Of a stretch of 64,000 nucleotides of DNA, positions 16,645 to 24,666 are shown one piece after another (position 1 is the first letter of the stretch; each line of letters opens with the position of its first letter). This DNA comes from Deltaproteobacteria bacterium (GTDB lineage: Bacteria; Desulfobacterota; Syntrophorhabdia; Syntrophorhabdales; Syntrophorhabdaceae). Location: assembly GCA_029777945.1 (NCBI GenBank), contig JAKORG010000053.1:1-64000 (forward strand), given 5' to 3'. The translations under genes were made by a program, and so were the position numbers. A model generated the notes under the pieces. That model did no database searches. It saw only the letters and a program-made list of their open reading frames with translations, and had not been told where the DNA came from.

Positions 16645-17517
16645 ATGGATGACATGAGAATCGCATTTGCAAGTGGAAAAGGGGGCACGGGTAAAACGAC
16701 TGTGGCAGTAAATCTTGCCTACTTTCTCGCCTATTCAAAGCAGCAGGTGCAGTATCTCGACTGCGATGTGGAGGAGCCGAATGGTCACATTTTCTTGAAA
16801 CCTCATATTGAAGAAATGACCCCTGCACAGGTGATGATGCCTGTTATAGATAAAGATAAATGCACTGCCTGCGGTGAATGTGTTTCCCATTGTCAGTTCA
16901 ATGCCCTCGTGCTTATTTTAAAGGATGTACTCATCTTTCCAGAACTCTGTCATGGCTGCGGTCTGTGTGCACGTATTTGCCCCACAGGTGCTATCAAAGA
17001 AGGTAAAAGAGTGATTGGTTCTGTTGAACAGGGAAAGGCGTTTCTGAATATCGATTTCGTCCATGGGATCCTCAATGTGGGAGAGCCAATGGCAGGCCCC
17101 CTTATACAGCAAGTAAAACATAATTACAAAGAAGGATATATTCAGATTATTGATGCACCTCCTGGCACATCCTGCCCTGTGGTTAAGACCATTGTTGATG
17201 CTGATTGTGTGGTGATGGTTACAGAACCAACGCCCTTTGCCCTTCACGACCTAAAAATTGCTGTCTCTGTTGCTCAAACACTCAATAAGCCAATCGGGGT
17301 CGTTATAAACAGAGAAAATGGAGAATTTAAACCCCTTATGGACTATCTGTCGAAAAACAGGCTTCCCATACTTGCCACTATCCCTGAAGACAAAAACATT
17401 GCCCGTCAATATTCAGAGGGTAATATCATTATAGAAAGGCTTCCCCAATACATAGATAACTTCATGGAGCTTGCGATTAATATTAAAAAACTGCTGGAGA
17501 TAAAACAATTCAGGTGA
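16645..17517 (+). CDS. MinD-superfamily P-loop ATPase with inserted ferredoxin domain (first of two)
   Basis: 290 aa from ATG 16645. The deviant Walker A is SGKGGTGKTT (residues 10-19), and the switch regions are DCDVEEPN and IDAPPGTSCP. Two [4Fe-4S] motifs are inserted at about 72-113: CTACGECVSHC and CHGCGLCARICP. This architecture (COG1149) is found in ORP loci (DVU2103/2104-type), where two such ATPases accompany the Mo-Cu protein. Probably an ATP-driven metal or Fe-S cluster carrier in the cytoplasm. Confidence 0.9.
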   Translation: MDDMRIAFASGKGGTGKTTVAVNLAYFLAYSKQQVQYLDCDVEEPNGHIFLKPHIEEMTPAQVMMPVIDKDKCTACGECVSHCQFNALVLILKDVLIFPELCHGCGLCARICPTGAIKEGKRVIGSVEQGKAFLNIDFVHGILNVGEPMAGPLIQQVKHNYKEGYIQIIDAPPGTSCPVVKTIVDADCVVMVTEPTPFALHDLKIAVSVAQTLNKPIGVVINRENGEFKPLMDYLSKNRLPILATIPEDKNIARQYSEGNIIIERLPQYIDNFMELAINIKKLLEIKQFR

Positions 17518-17521
17518 TACT

Positions 17522-18406
17522 ATGACAGACATAAAAGAAATGGTTATTGTAAGCGGGAAAGGAGGCACAGGAAAAACTTCCATTGCTGCTGCCCTGACAT
17601 CTCTTTTCAAGGATAAAGTAATAGCTGATTGTGATGTGGATGCAGCCAATCTCCATATTATAATTACCCCTGAAGAGGTGGTATCCCAGAAAGAATTTAT
17701 CGGCGGGAAAAAGGCCAGAATAAACCTTGACCGTTGTATCCAATGTAATGTATGCAGGGATGTATGCAGGTATGATGCAATCTCTGAAAAGTTCGTTGTA
17801 GATCCAGTATCCTGTGAAGGATGTGGCGCCTGCTATTATCTCTGCCCTGCAAAGGCAATTGATTTTACGCCACAACTTGCAGGCTATTGCTATATTTGCA
17901 GGACACCTTTAAATGAATCTTTTGTCTTTGCTGAGTTACTTCCAGGGGAAGAAAATTCAGGGAAACTCGTAGCTGAAGTAAGAAACGAGGCTCGGGAAGA
18001 AGCAAAAAAGAGGGATACTGGATTAATCCTTATAGATGGACCACCGGGTATTGGCTGCCCTGTAATTTCTTCTCTCACAGGAGTTAATTTTGCATTGATA
18101 GTTACAGAGCCAACACCCACAGGTGTCCATGATTTGAAGCGTATTTGTGACCTTATAAACCATTTTAAAATCAAGGCAGCCGTTGTGGTTAATAAAAGCG
18201 ATATTAACCCCGATTACGTTGAAGAGATAAAAAGATATTGTGAGAATGAAGGACTCACCTATCTCGGTGAAATACCCTATGATTCGAAGATAACAGAGGC
18301 ACAGAAAAATATGACAACAATCCTTGACTTTGCCCCTGATAGTGAAGCAAGCAGGGCAATAAAGGAAATCCATAAAAAAATACAAAAAATTCTGGAGGAT
18401 GTATGA
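17522..18406 (+). CDS. MinD-superfamily P-loop ATPase with inserted ferredoxin domain (second of two)
   Basis: 294 aa. Deviant Walker A SGKGGTGKTS (11-20), DCDVDAAN, DGPPGIGCP, and inserted cluster motifs CIQCNVCRDVCRYDA and CEGCGACYYLCPAKA, plus an extra CYICR pair. It starts 4 bases after the preceding paralogue and overlaps the next gene by 4. The two paralogues differ throughout, which suggests a heterodimer, as in ORP complexes. Confidence 0.9.
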   Translation: MTDIKEMVIVSGKGGTGKTSIAAALTSLFKDKVIADCDVDAANLHIIITPEEVVSQKEFIGGKKARINLDRCIQCNVCRDVCRYDAISEKFVVDPVSCEGCGACYYLCPAKAIDFTPQLAGYCYICRTPLNESFVFAELLPGEENSGKLVAEVRNEAREEAKKRDTGLILIDGPPGIGCPVISSLTGVNFALIVTEPTPTGVHDLKRICDLINHFKIKAAVVVNKSDINPDYVEEIKRYCENEGLTYLGEIPYDSKITEAQKNMTTILDFAPDSEASRAIKEIHKKIQKILEDV

Positions 18407-19656
18407 GTTTAGAGAGACAGAACGAAGATACGTTATTACAAAACAAACTTGATAAAATTAAACAAACATATTTGGTTTTATCAGGAAAAGGCGGTGTAGG
18501 TAAGAGCACAGTTGCGGTAAATCTTGCCCTTAGCCTATCACTTAAGGGTTTGAGGACAGGCATACTCGATGTGGACATCCATGGCCCCAGTGTGCCAAAG
18601 CTTCTGGGCATCACACAGCTAAAGGTTGGTGTACACGAAGAGGAGATAATACCCATTGAGGTCTATGGCAAGATAAAGGTGGTCTCCATGGGTCTACTAC
18701 TGAGCGGAAACGAACAGGCTGTGATATGGAGGGGGCCACTTAAGGCAAACGTAATAAGACAGTTTATACAAAATGTCGCATGGGGGGAGTTAGATGCCCT
18801 TGTTGTAGACTGTCCTCCTGGCACAGGGGATGAGCCTTTATCAATTGCCCAGATTCTTGGAAAGAAGGCAAATGCCATAATCGTTACAACCCCTCAGCTC
18901 GTTGCAACTATAGATGTGGAGAAGTGTATTACCTTCTGCAGGCAACTTGAACTTCCCATAGCAGGAATCATAGAGAATATGAGTGGATTTATATGTCCCC
19001 ATTGTGGTAAAGAAGTGGATATCTTTTCTTCTGGAGGTGGACAAAACCTCGCAAGGGCTTACGGTGTTCCATTCCTGGGTAGTATACCCCTTGACCCTGA
19101 TATAGTAAAAAGCGGAGATGCAGAGACACCTTATGTATACTTTTATTCAAAATCAAAGACTGCCCAGAGATTTGATGAGATTGTTGAACTGATTATAAAA
19201 AGTGAAAGTTTAAAGGAATACAATAAAGAAGATCAAGGGGTTATCCCATCTGCCTCAGCAACAAACGAAAAGACCGTTGACAAAGATTACAATAATTTAA
19301 AGGAGAAAGGAGATGGTTTTATGAGATTTGCAGTCCCTACCTATCAGGGTAAACTGTGTGCCCACTTTGGTCACTGTGAGGCCTTTGCCATTATCGATAC
19401 CGATGGTGAAGGCAGAATCCTAAAAGAGGTATTCGAAACCCCACCGCCTCACGAACCAGGCATTCTGCCAAGATGGCTTTCAGAAAAAGGCGTAAACTGT
19501 GTGATAGCCGGCGGCATGGGTTCTCGAGCGCAGCAGCTATTTGCCCAGCAGGGTGTAAAGGTCATAACCGGTGCACAAGGTGAATATCCAAAGGAAATAG
19601 TGGAACAATATCTAAAGGGCACATTACAGACAGGTGCAAATACATGCGACCATTAG
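18403..19656 (+). CDS. mrp: Mrp/NBP35 Fe-S carrier ATPase fused to a NifX-type domain
   Basis: 417 aa. Residues 1-280 are Mrp/ApbC: SGKGGVGKSTVAVNLALS, DVDIHGPSVPKLLG, VDCPPGTGDEPLS, and the cluster-binding GFICPHCGKEVDIF. After a linker, residues 307-417 are a Nitro_FeMo-Co domain (MRFAVPTYQGKLCAHFGHCE ... GGMGSRAQQLFAQQG). Mrp proteins carry [4Fe-4S] clusters to apo-proteins. An in-frame ATG at 19321 with AAGGAG eight bases upstream coincides with the domain junction, so a free NifX domain may be made in addition. Confidence 0.9.
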   Translation: MSLERQNEDTLLQNKLDKIKQTYLVLSGKGGVGKSTVAVNLALSLSLKGLRTGILDVDIHGPSVPKLLGITQLKVGVHEEEIIPIEVYGKIKVVSMGLLLSGNEQAVIWRGPLKANVIRQFIQNVAWGELDALVVDCPPGTGDEPLSIAQILGKKANAIIVTTPQLVATIDVEKCITFCRQLELPIAGIIENMSGFICPHCGKEVDIFSSGGGQNLARAYGVPFLGSIPLDPDIVKSGDAETPYVYFYSKSKTAQRFDEIVELIIKSESLKEYNKEDQGVIPSASATNEKTVDKDYNNLKEKGDGFMRFAVPTYQGKLCAHFGHCEAFAIIDTDGEGRILKEVFETPPPHEPGILPRWLSEKGVNCVIAGGMGSRAQQLFAQQGVKVITGAQGEYPKEIVEQYLKGTLQTGANTCDH

Positions 19657-19665
19657 GAGGTGCCA

Positions 19666-19914
19666 ATGCCTATATATGAATATAAGTGTAAAGATTGCGG
19701 GTCTATCTCTGAATACCTGATAGGTGTCGGTAAAGGCAATGAAGATATAAAGTGCAAAGGTTGTGGAAGCAGCCTAATGGAAAGGGTGTTATCTACTGCC
19801 AATCTATCTAAAAGCAGATCCATGATAGCATCCCATGGAGGAACAACCTGCTGCGGCAGGCAAGAAAGATGTGAAACCCCTCCATGCTCAGCAGGTGGAG
19901 GATGTGGAAGATAA
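19666..19914 (+). CDS. FmdB-family zinc-ribbon protein
   Basis: 82 aa from ATG 19666 (the GTG at 19660 is part of the TAGGAGGTG ribosome site). It begins MPIYEYKCKDCGSISEYL and has the second ribbon pair KCKGCGSSL, the classic FmdB/Zn-ribbon_8 pattern, then a Cys-rich tail TTCCGRQERCETPPCSAGGG. Small putative regulators or metal carriers of this family accompany amidase and formylmethanofuran dehydrogenase genes; here it sits in the cofactor cluster. Confidence 0.85.
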   Translation: MPIYEYKCKDCGSISEYLIGVGKGNEDIKCKGCGSSLMERVLSTANLSKSRSMIASHGGTTCCGRQERCETPPCSAGGGCGR

Positions 19915-19991
19915 AAAGCATAGGGGGATGGGCAATGGATTAGACACAAAATATATAATTATAATGAAGCGAGATGCGTTAAAAAAGGTCT

Positions 19992-20747
19992 ATGAAGATA
20001 CTGGAAGACATCATAAAGAGTTTAAAAGATGATGCACCTGTAAAAGAGGTGAGAAAAGGTATCTTCTGGACCGCTATTGTAAGTAAACACTGTGGACTTG
20101 CCTCCACCATGATGTATGAATCCTGTTTTCAGGAAAACAACGATACCCCTAACCCTCCTTCGTTTACAGAAAAAACAGCCTTAGAGCTTGCACAACTGGT
20201 CTTTTCTAACAACATCTCCAATGCATCCTTAGGACTTGCCGCAATAAATTCATTACTTGACATTGATGAATCACGCTGTTTTGATATAAACGCAGGGGAA
20301 CTACTGATCCGTTTAGGGGCAGGTAAAAATGTTTCTGTTATAGGCCACTTCCCATTCAGTGAAGAGTTGCGCAGGGTAACAAAGAACCTTTGGATTATTG
20401 AAAAAAGGTTAAAACCTGGTGATTATCCGGAAAAGGATGCAGACACCTATCTACCCCGCTCGGATATCATTGCCATATCCAGCATAACACTTATCAACCA
20501 TACCATTACAAACATCTTGAACCTCTGTCCTGAAAGGAGTATAAAGATATTACTTGGCCCATCTACACCAATGAGTACAGTTCTATTTGATTATGGGATT
20601 AATGTAATATCGGGCTGTGAGGTTATTGATGATAAAAAGGCCCTTAAATATATCGGTGAAGGAGCCAATTTTAGACAGTTAAAGAGAACTGGTGCAATAA
20701 GATTAATCACAGTAACAAAAAATGATACAATGTTAAAGGGAGTATGA
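19992..20747 (+). CDS. DUF4213-DUF364 family protein (putative heavy-metal chelation)
   Basis: 251 aa. The N-terminal part (to about 100) is the enolase-N-like DUF4213 domain, including KGIFWTAIVSKHCGLASTMM and SLGLAAINSLL; the C-terminal part is the Rossmann-like DUF364 domain with GKNVSVIGHFPF, DIIAISSITLINHTI and LGPSTPMSTVLFDYG. It is the second DUF364 protein of the window and a fuller match than the one at 1141. Overlaps the iscU-like gene (ATGA). Likely related to a metal or cofactor ligand; activity unknown. Confidence 0.85.
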   Translation: MKILEDIIKSLKDDAPVKEVRKGIFWTAIVSKHCGLASTMMYESCFQENNDTPNPPSFTEKTALELAQLVFSNNISNASLGLAAINSLLDIDESRCFDINAGELLIRLGAGKNVSVIGHFPFSEELRRVTKNLWIIEKRLKPGDYPEKDADTYLPRSDIIAISSITLINHTITNILNLCPERSIKILLGPSTPMSTVLFDYGINVISGCEVIDDKKALKYIGEGANFRQLKRTGAIRLITVTKNDTMLKGV

Positions 20748-21142
20748 TTATGAACATTTACAGCAAAAAGGTTCTTCAACATTTTTCAAATCCGAAAAAT
20801 GCAGGCACCATAGAAGATGCAGATGGTATAGGAGAGATAGGTGATCCTAACTGTGGGGATTTTTTGAGGGTATTTATAAAGGTTGTAGATAATCACATTT
20901 CTGATGTGAAATATCAGATAAGGGGTTGTCCTGCCTCAATTGCCTGTGCCAGTGCTATGACCGAAATGGCTATTGGTAAAAATTTAGATGATGCCATGAT
21001 GATAACAGATGATGATATTGTAAATGAATTAGATGGTTTACCTGAATTTAAGATTCACTGCTCTGCCCTCGCAGCTTCAGGGCTACAAAAGGCTATAATC
21101 GACTATTTTGAAAAATATATAAGTAGTTCCAACAAAAAGTAG
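20744..21142 (+). CDS. NifU/IscU-type Fe-S cluster scaffold
   Basis: 132 aa. IscU signatures: MNIYSKKVLQHFSNPKNAG, the three ligand cysteines in DPNCGDFL, GCPASIACASAM and IHCSALA. It is the N-terminal-domain-only form used in many anaerobes. It assembles Fe-S clusters for transfer; the nearby Mrp and MinD proteins are plausible recipients. No IscS cysteine desulfurase is adjacent; a rhodanese two genes downstream could contribute sulfane sulfur, which is inference. Confidence 0.92.
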   Translation: MIMNIYSKKVLQHFSNPKNAGTIEDADGIGEIGDPNCGDFLRVFIKVVDNHISDVKYQIRGCPASIACASAMTEMAIGKNLDDAMMITDDDIVNELDGLPEFKIHCSALAASGLQKAIIDYFEKYISSSNKK

Positions 21143-21150
21143 GAGACAAC

Positions 21151-21678
21151 ATGCTCTACAGTTTCGATGGAAAAATACCAATAGTAGGTGAGGGAACATA
21201 CGTCAGTAAAACAGCCATTGTAATTGGTGATGTAAAGATAGGTAAAGACTGCTACATTGGACATGGTGCAATAATTCGCGGTGATTACGGCAGAATCGAG
21301 ATAGGAGATGAGACATCAGTAGAAGAAAGTGTAATAATCCATGCACCACCAGATGATGTTTGTTCTATAGGCAACGGAGTTATAATCGGGCATGGCGCTA
21401 TAATTCATGCAAAAAAGATAGGTAATGCTGTTTTGATAGGTATGGGTGCAATTCTTAGCCTCGAGTCTGAAATAGGAGATGGTTCAACAGTGGCAGAGGG
21501 CTCTGTTGTAAAAAGAAATCAAAGGATAGACAATAATATCATAGTGGCAGGCAATCCAGCAAAAAAGATTCGTGATATGTCTAAAAAAGAAAAGGAATAC
21601 TGGGAATATTCAAAAAATCTCTATACAAACCTGGCACATAAATATATAAAAGTTGGTATTGAAACTGTGGATGTCTAA
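21151..21678 (+). CDS. Gamma-carbonic anhydrase family hexapeptide-repeat protein
   Basis: 175 aa left-handed beta-helix: repeated I-G-D/N-G turns such as VIGDVKIGKDCYIGHGAIIR, with the metal-ligand pattern VIIHA, IIGHGAIIHA, and GMGAILS. C-terminal helices finish the fold. This group (YrdA/PaaY/CaiE-like) binds Zn or Fe, and some members are carbonic anhydrases. It lies 9 bases after iscU in the same operon. Confidence 0.88.
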   Translation: MLYSFDGKIPIVGEGTYVSKTAIVIGDVKIGKDCYIGHGAIIRGDYGRIEIGDETSVEESVIIHAPPDDVCSIGNGVIIGHGAIIHAKKIGNAVLIGMGAILSLESEIGDGSTVAEGSVVKRNQRIDNNIIVAGNPAKKIRDMSKKEKEYWEYSKNLYTNLAHKYIKVGIETVDV

Positions 21679-21704
21679 AAAACATAAAAAAGGAGGTGAG
21701 GGTA

Positions 21705-22616
21705 ATGAAAAGGTGCATTTTTTTACTATTTTTTATAGTTATATTTTTTTATCCTTTAATAACCTCTTACGGACAGGATAATTTTGAGCCCATTTTATCT
21801 ACAGAATGGTTAAAAAAGAATATGGATAATCCATCGGTAATCATCTTGGATATAAGAGGTGTTCAAGAGTATAAAGAAGGACATATACCAGGTTCTGTAA
21901 ACCTTACCTTTACAGCATGGCGAACAATGGAAAAGAACCTTGATTGTCAGCTACCACCAGAGGATGAGTTAAATGATACAGTTTGCTCTATAGGTTTACA
22001 AAAATATAAACATGTTATCATAGTAGGAAAGACTTCTACAGATTTGGACTGTGTAAATATGACCAGAGTCGCTTGGACCTTAAAATATGCAGGTATTAAA
22101 GGGTTAGGCATATTAAATGGTGGTTTTAATAGCTGGCAAACTCATAACCTGCCTATCCAGACAGGCTGGCAAACAAAAGAAAAGGCTCGACAGAAGTGCA
22201 AATGGGATAAATCTGTTGTAGCAACAAAAGAACATCTTATTAAGGTTATGGATACTGCAGCAATTATCGATACAAGGCCTGAAAAGTTTTATATTGGTTT
22301 GGAGACCGACCCAAAAACAAAACGAAAAGGACATATCCCTAAAGCAATAAACCTCCCTTACTCATTGGTTTTTAAAAAAGACGGTGCATTTGAAGACAAA
22401 AAGAAACTAATGTCTATTGCTTATAAAACAATTGGAGATAACAGGGAAAGGGAGGTGATTGTGCTCTGTTGCAACGGTCAATATGCCTCATCTTGGTGGT
22501 TTGTATTGAGTGAGGTCCTTGGCTATAAAAAAGTCTCCATATATGATGGTTCAATGGAGGAGTGGTGTAGGGATGAAGGCCCACTTATTATTGAATCAGA
22601 AAAAAATAAAGATTAG
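21705..22616 (+). CDS. Exported two-domain sulfurtransferase (rhodanese)
   Basis: 303 aa from ATG 21705 (AGGAGG eight bases upstream; GTG 21696 overlaps it). Signal peptide residues 1-22 with a long hydrophobic core. Two rhodanese domains: the first, inactive, has VIILDIRGVQEYKEGHIPGS; the second has AAIIDTRPEKFY and the active-site loop VLCCNGQYASS. It transfers sulfane sulfur (thiosulfate or 3-mercaptopyruvate type) in the periplasm. Confidence 0.88.
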   Translation: MKRCIFLLFFIVIFFYPLITSYGQDNFEPILSTEWLKKNMDNPSVIILDIRGVQEYKEGHIPGSVNLTFTAWRTMEKNLDCQLPPEDELNDTVCSIGLQKYKHVIIVGKTSTDLDCVNMTRVAWTLKYAGIKGLGILNGGFNSWQTHNLPIQTGWQTKEKARQKCKWDKSVVATKEHLIKVMDTAAIIDTRPEKFYIGLETDPKTKRKGHIPKAINLPYSLVFKKDGAFEDKKKLMSIAYKTIGDNREREVIVLCCNGQYASSWWFVLSEVLGYKKVSIYDGSMEEWCRDEGPLIIESEKNKD

Positions 22617-22631
22617 TTAAAATCTTTTCAT

Positions 22632-23090
22632 ATGGACATTCTCATTGTCTACCATTCCCAGACAGGCAATACAGAAAGACTCGCAAGGTCTGTTTATAAA
22701 GGTGTGAGCGATACGGAAGGTGTAAATGCAGTCTTTAGGTGAGCAAATGATACCTTAACTGAAGATATCAGAGATTGTAATGCCATTATTATATGCTCAC
22801 CTGAATACTTTGGTTATATGGCAGGGGCAATAAAAGACCTGTTTGACAGGACCTATGATGAATTAAAAGACGATAAAGGCATGTATAAAAAACCTTATGC
22901 AGTGGTCATAAGCGCTGGCAATGACGGCACAGGGGCATTAACACATATAGAGCGTATATTAAGGGGATACAGATTCAAAAAGGTGCAGAATCCCATTATA
23001 TGTAAAGGTGCTGTAACAGAAGAGGCATTGGCAAAATGCTACGAACTCGGCAGAACCATCGCTGAAGGTGTAAAGGCAGGTATTTTTTAG
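22632..23090 (+). CDS. Flavodoxin-like FMN protein with an in-frame TGA (possible selenoprotein or nonsense mutation)
   Basis: A 152-codon frame runs from ATG 22632 to 23090, interrupted only by TGA at 22740-22742 (codon 37). Before it: MDILIVYHSQTGNTERLARS, the FMN phosphate-binding loop. After it: ANDTLTEDIRDCNAIIICS, EYFGYMAGAIKDLFDRTYDE and AVVISAGNDGTGALTHIE, so both sides belong to one flavodoxin/NADPH-dependent FMN reductase. No other lesion is seen. A 7-bp imperfect hairpin, GATA-C-CTT / AAG-A-TATC with loop AACTG, starts 6 bases after the TGA. The usual residue here is Lys or Arg, not Cys, as far as I recall, so CGA-to-TGA mutation is an equal explanation. No clear ribosome site. The next gene is a TGA-containing peroxiredoxin. 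Confidence 0.6.
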
Positions 23091-23137
23091 TATCTTGGTA
23101 ATGGCGATGAAATAATATTTTAAAAAGGAGGTGTTTT

Positions 23138-23845
23138 ATGGGTGAGCAAGAATCGTGTGTAAAACCATCAAGGGGACCTATAGGTGTCCCGAAATCAGAA
23201 GCTGGTGAATCTCATCAAACAAACCAAAAGGAGGTGATTTCCATGATTGCAAAGGTAGGAAAACCAGCACCAGATTTTGAGGCAAGTGCATTCATAAATG
23301 GTGGATTCAAAAATATCACGCTATCTGAATTTAAAGGAAAATGGGTCGTTTTATGCTTTTACCCCGGAGATTTTACGTTTGTTTGACCCACTGAACTTAC
23401 GGCAGTTGCCGTAAAATATGATGAAATCAAATCTCTTGGCGTCGAGGTCCTTGCCATGAGCATGGACAGCCGTTTTGTCCATAAGATATGGCAGGAAACA
23501 GAACTCTCCAAGATGGTGCCAAATGGTGTGTCCTTCCCGCTACTTACCGATGCAGGCGGTATGATTGGCAGGGTCTATGGGGTATATGATGAGGAGGCAG
23601 GCGTTGATATAAGGGGTAGATTTATTATTGACCCAGACGGTGTAATCCAGGCAATGGAGGTCCTTACACCCCCTGTCGGTCGTAATGTAATGGAATTTAT
23701 AAGACAAATAAAGGCCTTCCAGCATGTCCGTGCCACAGGTGAAGCTACACCCTCTGGGTGGCAGCCAGGCAGAGCAACACTCAAGCCAAGCCCTGAACTG
23801 GCAGGCAATGTCTGGAAGGTATGGAAACCGGAGATGGCATTTTAG
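23138..23845 (+). CDS. Selenoperoxiredoxin (AhpC/Prx family) with TGA at the peroxidatic position
   Basis: 235 codons with one in-frame TGA (23384-23386). The surrounding sequence is [24 protein letters not shown], where the TGA replaces the peroxidatic Cys of FTFVCPTE. Downstream: [35 protein letters not shown] and a C-terminal [14 protein letters not shown]. Selenocysteine Prx is a known bacterial selenoprotein family. The usual resolving CP motif before GWxPG reads ATPSGWQPG here, so no canonical resolving Cys exists. Two starts have strong ribosome sites: ATG 23138 (AGGAGG) and ATG 23243 (AGGAGG); the second gives the standard roughly 200-aa protein with Sec at position 48. Confidence 0.9.
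23387..23414 (+). promoter_or_regulatory. Candidate bacterial SECIS hairpin after the peroxiredoxin TGA
   Basis: TTACGGCA (23397-23404) and TGCCGTAA (23407-23414) form a perfect 8-bp stem around GT. Opened to a six-base loop CAGTTG, the loop begins 16 bases after the TGA. This matches the known placement and short G-containing apical loop of bSECIS elements bound by SelB. Confidence 0.75.
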
Positions 23846-23866
23846 TTGAAAGTATATAATGTTGTG

Positions 23867-23902
23867 CAATCAGGGTCCTATTTTTTATTTAGGCCCTGAT
23901 TG
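23867..23902. terminator. Bidirectional terminator between the Prx and DUF1847 genes
   Basis: CAATCAGGG pairs with CCCTGATTG around a T-rich loop, with further CCTA/TAGG pairing inside. It separates two convergent genes; A/T-rich sequence follows on the plus strand (ATTATTTTTT). Confidence 0.75.
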
Positions 23903-23931
23903 CCTATAATTATTTTTTCATAAAAATATTA

Positions 23932-24633
23932 CTATTCCTGTTTAATCCAGGCATAATAGCCCTCAAGTAAATAAAGGGCTGCTAAAGGGTTATGCCCTGT
24001 AACACGGTCTTTCACAGCAAGGACTGTTGTAGGTGCCTTTGCATATTTAAAAAAGAGAGAATCGTGCCCAACGCATAAACCAACGAGGATGTTAAAATCT
24101 ACATTTTCTTTGTTTGCAACCATAGCTTGAAAGATGGGATTACACATGGATTCATAGTTGCCCCTAAAGACCTTTTCTAAATCGGATAGGCCAATATCTT
24201 CCTTTGGCACACAACCTGCCTTACATATAACAGAAATCACTTCAAACCCCTTTTTTTCAAAATAATCAGAGATTGCCACTGCCTCCCTTGCAAGACCGGC
24301 ACAGAATATAAGCCCCAATCTTTTATAGCCCATCTTTTTTGCAAACTCTGCAATCTCAAGTATCCTTGGCTTTACAGGATGCATTACATAGGGCCTTTTG
24401 TCCCTGTCTGCATAACATTCACTTTCCTGAATGGATGCCTGACGGGCAAACTCATAATTATCGGGGTTTAGGTATTCTTTTTTTGCATTGGCAAGGAGCT
24501 TTGAATAAGATGCTGTAGGACAGCCTAGAGATGTTGCGCCATCAGGTTTCATGCATGCCCTTTCTCTGAGCTCTACGCTGCATTTTGCACATTGAACTTT
24601 GACTTTCTTTTTCACAGGTGATTTCATATCCAT
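23932..24633 (-). CDS. DUF1847 family protein (putative metal-binding)
   Basis: 233 aa. N-terminal CAKCSVELRERAC motif, then LGCPTA, CYADRDKRPYV and a core LGLIFCAGLAREAVAISDYF. Further conserved cysteines occur in CKAGCVPKE, MCNPIFQA and VGLCVGHDSLFFKYAKAP. The family is a Cys-rich cytoplasmic protein of anaerobes with unknown function. It follows the CobW-type gene by 33 bases on the same strand, so the two are likely co-transcribed. Confidence 0.85.
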   Translation of the reverse strand: MDMKSPVKKKVKVQCAKCSVELRERACMKPDGATSLGCPTASYSKLLANAKKEYLNPDNYEFARQASIQESECYADRDKRPYVMHPVKPRILEIAEFAKKMGYKRLGLIFCAGLAREAVAISDYFEKKGFEVISVICKAGCVPKEDIGLSDLEKVFRGNYESMCNPIFQAMVANKENVDFNILVGLCVGHDSLFFKYAKAPTTVLAVKDRVTGHNPLAALYLLEGYYAWIKQE

Positions 24634-24666
24634 CTTCCTTTTTTTATTTTTAAAGATTCTACGAAT

